Shown here: positions 45,221 through 47,311 of the stretch, in pieces
Layout of the letters: each line of letters starts with the position of its first letter
How positions within the stretch are numbered: the stretch's first letter is position 1
NCBI GenBank assembly: GCA_016342355.1
Contig: JAEINP010000040.1
Coordinates: forward strand, 1 to 47,311
DNA length: 47,311 nucleotides
Source: Desulfatibacillum sp.
GTDB lineage: Bacteria > Desulfobacterota > Desulfobacteria > Desulfobacterales > Desulfatibacillaceae
Direction of reading: 5' to 3'
Notes under the pieces: model-generated
What the model saw: the letters and a program-made list of their open reading frames with translations, nothing else
Database searches by the model: none
Told to the model about the DNA's origin: nothing
Translations under genes and position numbers: made by a program

Positions 45221-45874
45221 ATGCGGGGTAATGGCGGAAAACGGCCAAACGATACGGTCCAGCGCATCATTGAAGGCGCAACCCAGGCGTTCGCCGCAGG
45301 CGGTTTCGCCGGGGCAAGCGTGGATGAAATCGCCAAAACTGCGGGCGTCAACAAGGCCAGCATCTACTATCATGTGGGGGACAAGGAATCCCTGTACGGG
45401 CTGGTTCTCCATGAAATCATTCAGGCCACTTTGGGGAGAATCAATGATCGGTTGAGGCCGGATCAAAGTCCCGAAGAAAAGCTCAAATCCTATATTTTAG
45501 GCATTGCTGAAACCGTGGAGGAACATCCTCCCCTGCCTGCGGTTATGATGTGGGCCGTGTCCTCCGGGGGCCAGGGTTTGCCTGAAATGGTGGTGGGAGA
45601 TCTGGTTCAGATTTACGGATTACTAGTGGCTATTCTGGACGAAGGGGTGGAGGCCGGAATTTTTGAACGAGTGGATGGATTAATCCTCTATCTCATGATT
45701 TTATGTTCCCTGGCAATCCACAAAAACGTAGAAGCCGCCTGGGGGGAAGCCAGGGAATTCGCGGGTCTTTTTCAAAAGCTGGACGGAACCCTGTTTAATC
45801 TGGTAGGGCAGAGCCTGGAGGGGGGAGTGGCTGGCGACGTGCTAAAAATTGTGTTAAAGGCCATTAAAAAATAG
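45221..45874 (+). CDS. TetR-family transcriptional regulator (second copy)
   Basis: 217 residues. N-terminal DNA-binding helices GATQAFAAGGFAGASVDEIA, KTAGVNKASIYYHVGDKESL are canonical. The C-terminal half is hydrophobic and helical, as for a lipophilic ligand. AGGAG before the ATG. The gene lies 88 bases upstream of, and in the same direction as, a PfaA-like polyketide synthase, so it probably controls that lipid pathway as well as itself; this is inferred from position. Confidence 0.9.
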   Translation: MRGNGGKRPNDTVQRIIEGATQAFAAGGFAGASVDEIAKTAGVNKASIYYHVGDKESLYGLVLHEIIQATLGRINDRLRPDQSPEEKLKSYILGIAETVEEHPPLPAVMMWAVSSGGQGLPEMVVGDLVQIYGLLVAILDEGVEAGIFERVDGLILYLMILCSLAIHKNVEAAWGEAREFAGLFQKLDGTLFNLVGQSLEGGVAGDVLKIVLKAIKK

Positions 45875-45876
45875 TC

Positions 45877-45896
45877 ACGGACCGTGTGAAAATAAT
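45877..45896. repeat. Small palindrome between tetR and the polyketide synthase
   Basis: CACGG-A-CCGTG with matching flanks lies just after the tetR stop and about 70 bases before the synthase ATG. It could be a second operator half-site or a hairpin. Weak evidence. Confidence 0.25.
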
Positions 45897-45962
45897 CTGT
45901 TCTTAACATGGCCGTGAGAGAGCTAGTAATTTAAACCTTAACCCGGCAAAGAGGATTTGATT

Positions 45963-47311
45963 ATGCCTGGGGTAAAGCCCGAAATTGGGGAAATTCAGTC
46001 CCTGCTCCAAAAGCACCCTATCGCGGTCATCGGCATGGCTTCTGTTTTTCCAGGCGCCGCCAACCTGTCCCAATATTGGGAAAATATTCTACATGAAATT
46101 GATTCCATTACGGCGGTTCCCGAGGATCGGTGGAAGATCAACGACTATTACGACCCCGACCCCGGAGCCCCGGACAAAACATACAGCCGGGTAGGGGGAT
46201 TCATCCCCGAAATCGACTTTGACCCCATGGAGTTCGGCCTGCCTCCCAACATCCTGGAAGTGACGGACGTGTCCCAGCTTTTGGCTTTGATAGTAGCCCG
46301 GGACGTGATGGCCGACGCCGGTTACAACAACGGTCAGGACCGTTCACGGGTGGGCGTCACCCTGGGCGTGGGCGGAGGGCAAAAGCTGTACCTGCCTCTG
46401 ACCTCCAGGCTCCAATATCCCGTATGGAAGGAAGTTCTGGTAAAAAGCGGGCTTTCCGAAGACGAGTCCCAGTCCATTGTGGAGAAAATCAAGAAAGCCT
46501 ACATACCGTGGGAGGAAAATTCTTTTCCCGGCATGCTTGGCAATGTGATAGCCGGACGGGTTGCCAACCGCCTGGATTTGGGCGGCGTCAACTGTGTGTT
46601 GGACGCGGCTTGCGGCGGGTCCCTGGCTGCAATGAAAATGGCGGTGAGCGAGTTGGTGGAAGGCCGGAGCGATATGATGATCACCGGCGGTGTGGACACG
46701 GACAACTCCCCGTTCATGTATCTGTGTTTCGCCAAGACTCCGGCCATGAGCAAGAAGGAATATTGCTCGCCTTTTGACGAAGGCTCGGACGGCATTCTCA
46801 TCGGCGAAGGCGTGGGCATGGTTCTGTTAAAGCGTCTGGAAGACGCCCAGAGGGACAAGGACCGTATTTACGCCGTGATTAAAGGTGTGGGAACCTCCAG
46901 CGACGGGCGTTTTAAAAGCATTTATGCACCCAGACCCGAAGGCCAGGAGCGGGCGTTGAAGCGGGCTTACCGGGATGCGGGATTCGCCCCGTCCACGGTG
47001 GGACTGGTGGAGGCCCATGCCACAGGCACGGTAGCCGGGGACATGGCGGAATTCACAGCCCTGAAAACCGTGTTCGGGGAGGATAATCCCCAAAAGGAAT
47101 ATATCGCCATTGGCAGTGTCAAGTCCCAGATTGGCCATACAAAAAGCGCTGCCGGCGCTGCCGGTTTCATTAAGGCGGCTTTGGCGCTCCACCACAAGGT
47201 ATTGCCTCCCACCATCAACGTGAAAAAACCCAATCCCAAGCTGGGAATGGACGAGTCTCCCTTTTATGTGAACACCACGGCCCGGCCCTGGGTGTTGTCC
47301 AACGGGACGCC
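45963..47311 (+). CDS. PfaA-like polyketide/polyunsaturated fatty acid synthase, 5' part
   Basis: The gene runs off the window; 449 residues are seen, nearly all of a beta-ketoacyl synthase domain. ATG at 45963 with AAGAGGA upstream. Motifs: PIAVIGMASVFPGAANL at the N-terminus, active-site Cys217 in DAACGGSLAA, His352 in EAHATGT and His392 in SQIGHTKSAAG, so the condensing triad is complete. The sequence around the Cys (usually DAACAGSLAA in PfaA) points to the omega-3 fatty acid synthase/PfaA group and not to ordinary type I modules. It probably starts a pfa-type or related long-chain lipid cluster. The product cannot be read from one domain. Confidence 0.9.
   Translation, partial: MPGVKPEIGEIQSLLQKHPIAVIGMASVFPGAANLSQYWENILHEIDSITAVPEDRWKINDYYDPDPGAPDKTYSRVGGFIPEIDFDPMEFGLPPNILEVTDVSQLLALIVARDVMADAGYNNGQDRSRVGVTLGVGGGQKLYLPLTSRLQYPVWKEVLVKSGLSEDESQSIVEKIKKAYIPWEENSFPGMLGNVIAGRVANRLDLGGVNCVLDAACGGSLAAMKMAVSELVEGRSDMMITGGVDTDNSPFMYLCFAKTPAMSKKEYCSPFDEGSDGILIGEGVGMVLLKRLEDAQRDKDRIYAVIKGVGTSSDGRFKSIYAPRPEGQERALKRAYRDAGFAPSTVGLVEAHATGTVAGDMAEFTALKTVFGEDNPQKEYIAIGSVKSQIGHTKSAAGAAGFIKAALALHHKVLPPTINVKKPNPKLGMDESPFYVNTTARPWVLSNGT

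Noticed and set aside
45113-45466. Open frame on the - strand overlapping the start of the second tetR gene
   Set aside because: Antisense to a certain DNA-binding domain; no family features.

Overview
The window is a chromosomal segment of a motile Gram-negative bacterium. The best fit is a Desulfobacterota (deltaproteobacterial) sulfate reducer of the Desulfatibacillum/Desulfococcus kind. This is inferred from the gene mix (NDP-forming acyl-CoA synthetase, sigma-54 flagellar promoters, csrA-fliW, a PfaA-like polyketide synthase) and the mid-range GC content; no rRNA or other phylogenetic marker is present.

Layout. (1) 1-4145: end of an NDP-forming acyl-CoA synthetase, then pgi and pfk (upper glycolysis). 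(2) 4352-7367: an ABC-type periplasmic binding protein and a membrane histidine kinase. The kinase gene is interrupted by two frame breaks at short homopolymers. (3) 7502-39403: a near-continuous flagellar cluster, all on the + strand: fliK-flgD-flgE / motA-motB-like-motB-fliL-fliM-fliN-fliO-fliP-fliQ-fliR-flhB-flhA-flhF-flhG-fliA-(FliL paralogue)-(small charged protein)-(membrane HTH protein)-(FliK-like)-(FlhB C-domain protein) / flgF-flgG-flgA-flgH-flgI-flgJ-flgN-flgK-flgL-csrA-fliW. Three near-perfect sigma-54 (-24/-12) promoters, at 7637, 14530 and 30580, divide it into three transcription units. (4) 39409-44576: a small Cys-rich protein on the - strand, a CpoB/YbgF-like TPR lipoprotein, a TetR regulator next to an Old Yellow Enzyme family oxidoreductase, a glycine-zipper protein, a STAS protein and a lipoprotein. 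(5) 44599-47311: a decayed IS3-family fragment, a second TetR regulator with a clear palindromic operator, and the start of a large PfaA-like polyketide synthase that runs off the window.

How the genes work together. The flagellar block encodes the export gate (FliO, FliP, FliQ, FliR, FlhA, FlhB), the C-ring components FliM and FliN, the stator (MotA, MotB) with FliL, the distal rod (FlgF, FlgG), the P and L rings with chaperone (FlgI, FlgH, FlgA), the hook with its cap and length control (FlgE, FlgD, FliK), the junction proteins and chaperone (FlgK, FlgL, FlgN), placement and number control (FlhF, FlhG), the late sigma factor FliA, and the post-transcriptional CsrA-FliW pair. Missing from the window are fliE-fliF-fliG-fliH-fliI-fliJ, flgB-flgC, fliD-fliS, flagellin and the sigma-54 activator, so at least one more flagellar locus must exist.

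The most unusual points are a second FliK-like/FlhB-C-like pair resembling Bacillus YlqG/YlqH, a very large FliK with degenerate helical repeats, a FlgE with an internal 99-residue duplication, a MotB-like protein lacking the proton-binding Asp beside a normal MotB, and a second FliL-like protein with an acidic Trp-rich cytoplasmic tail.
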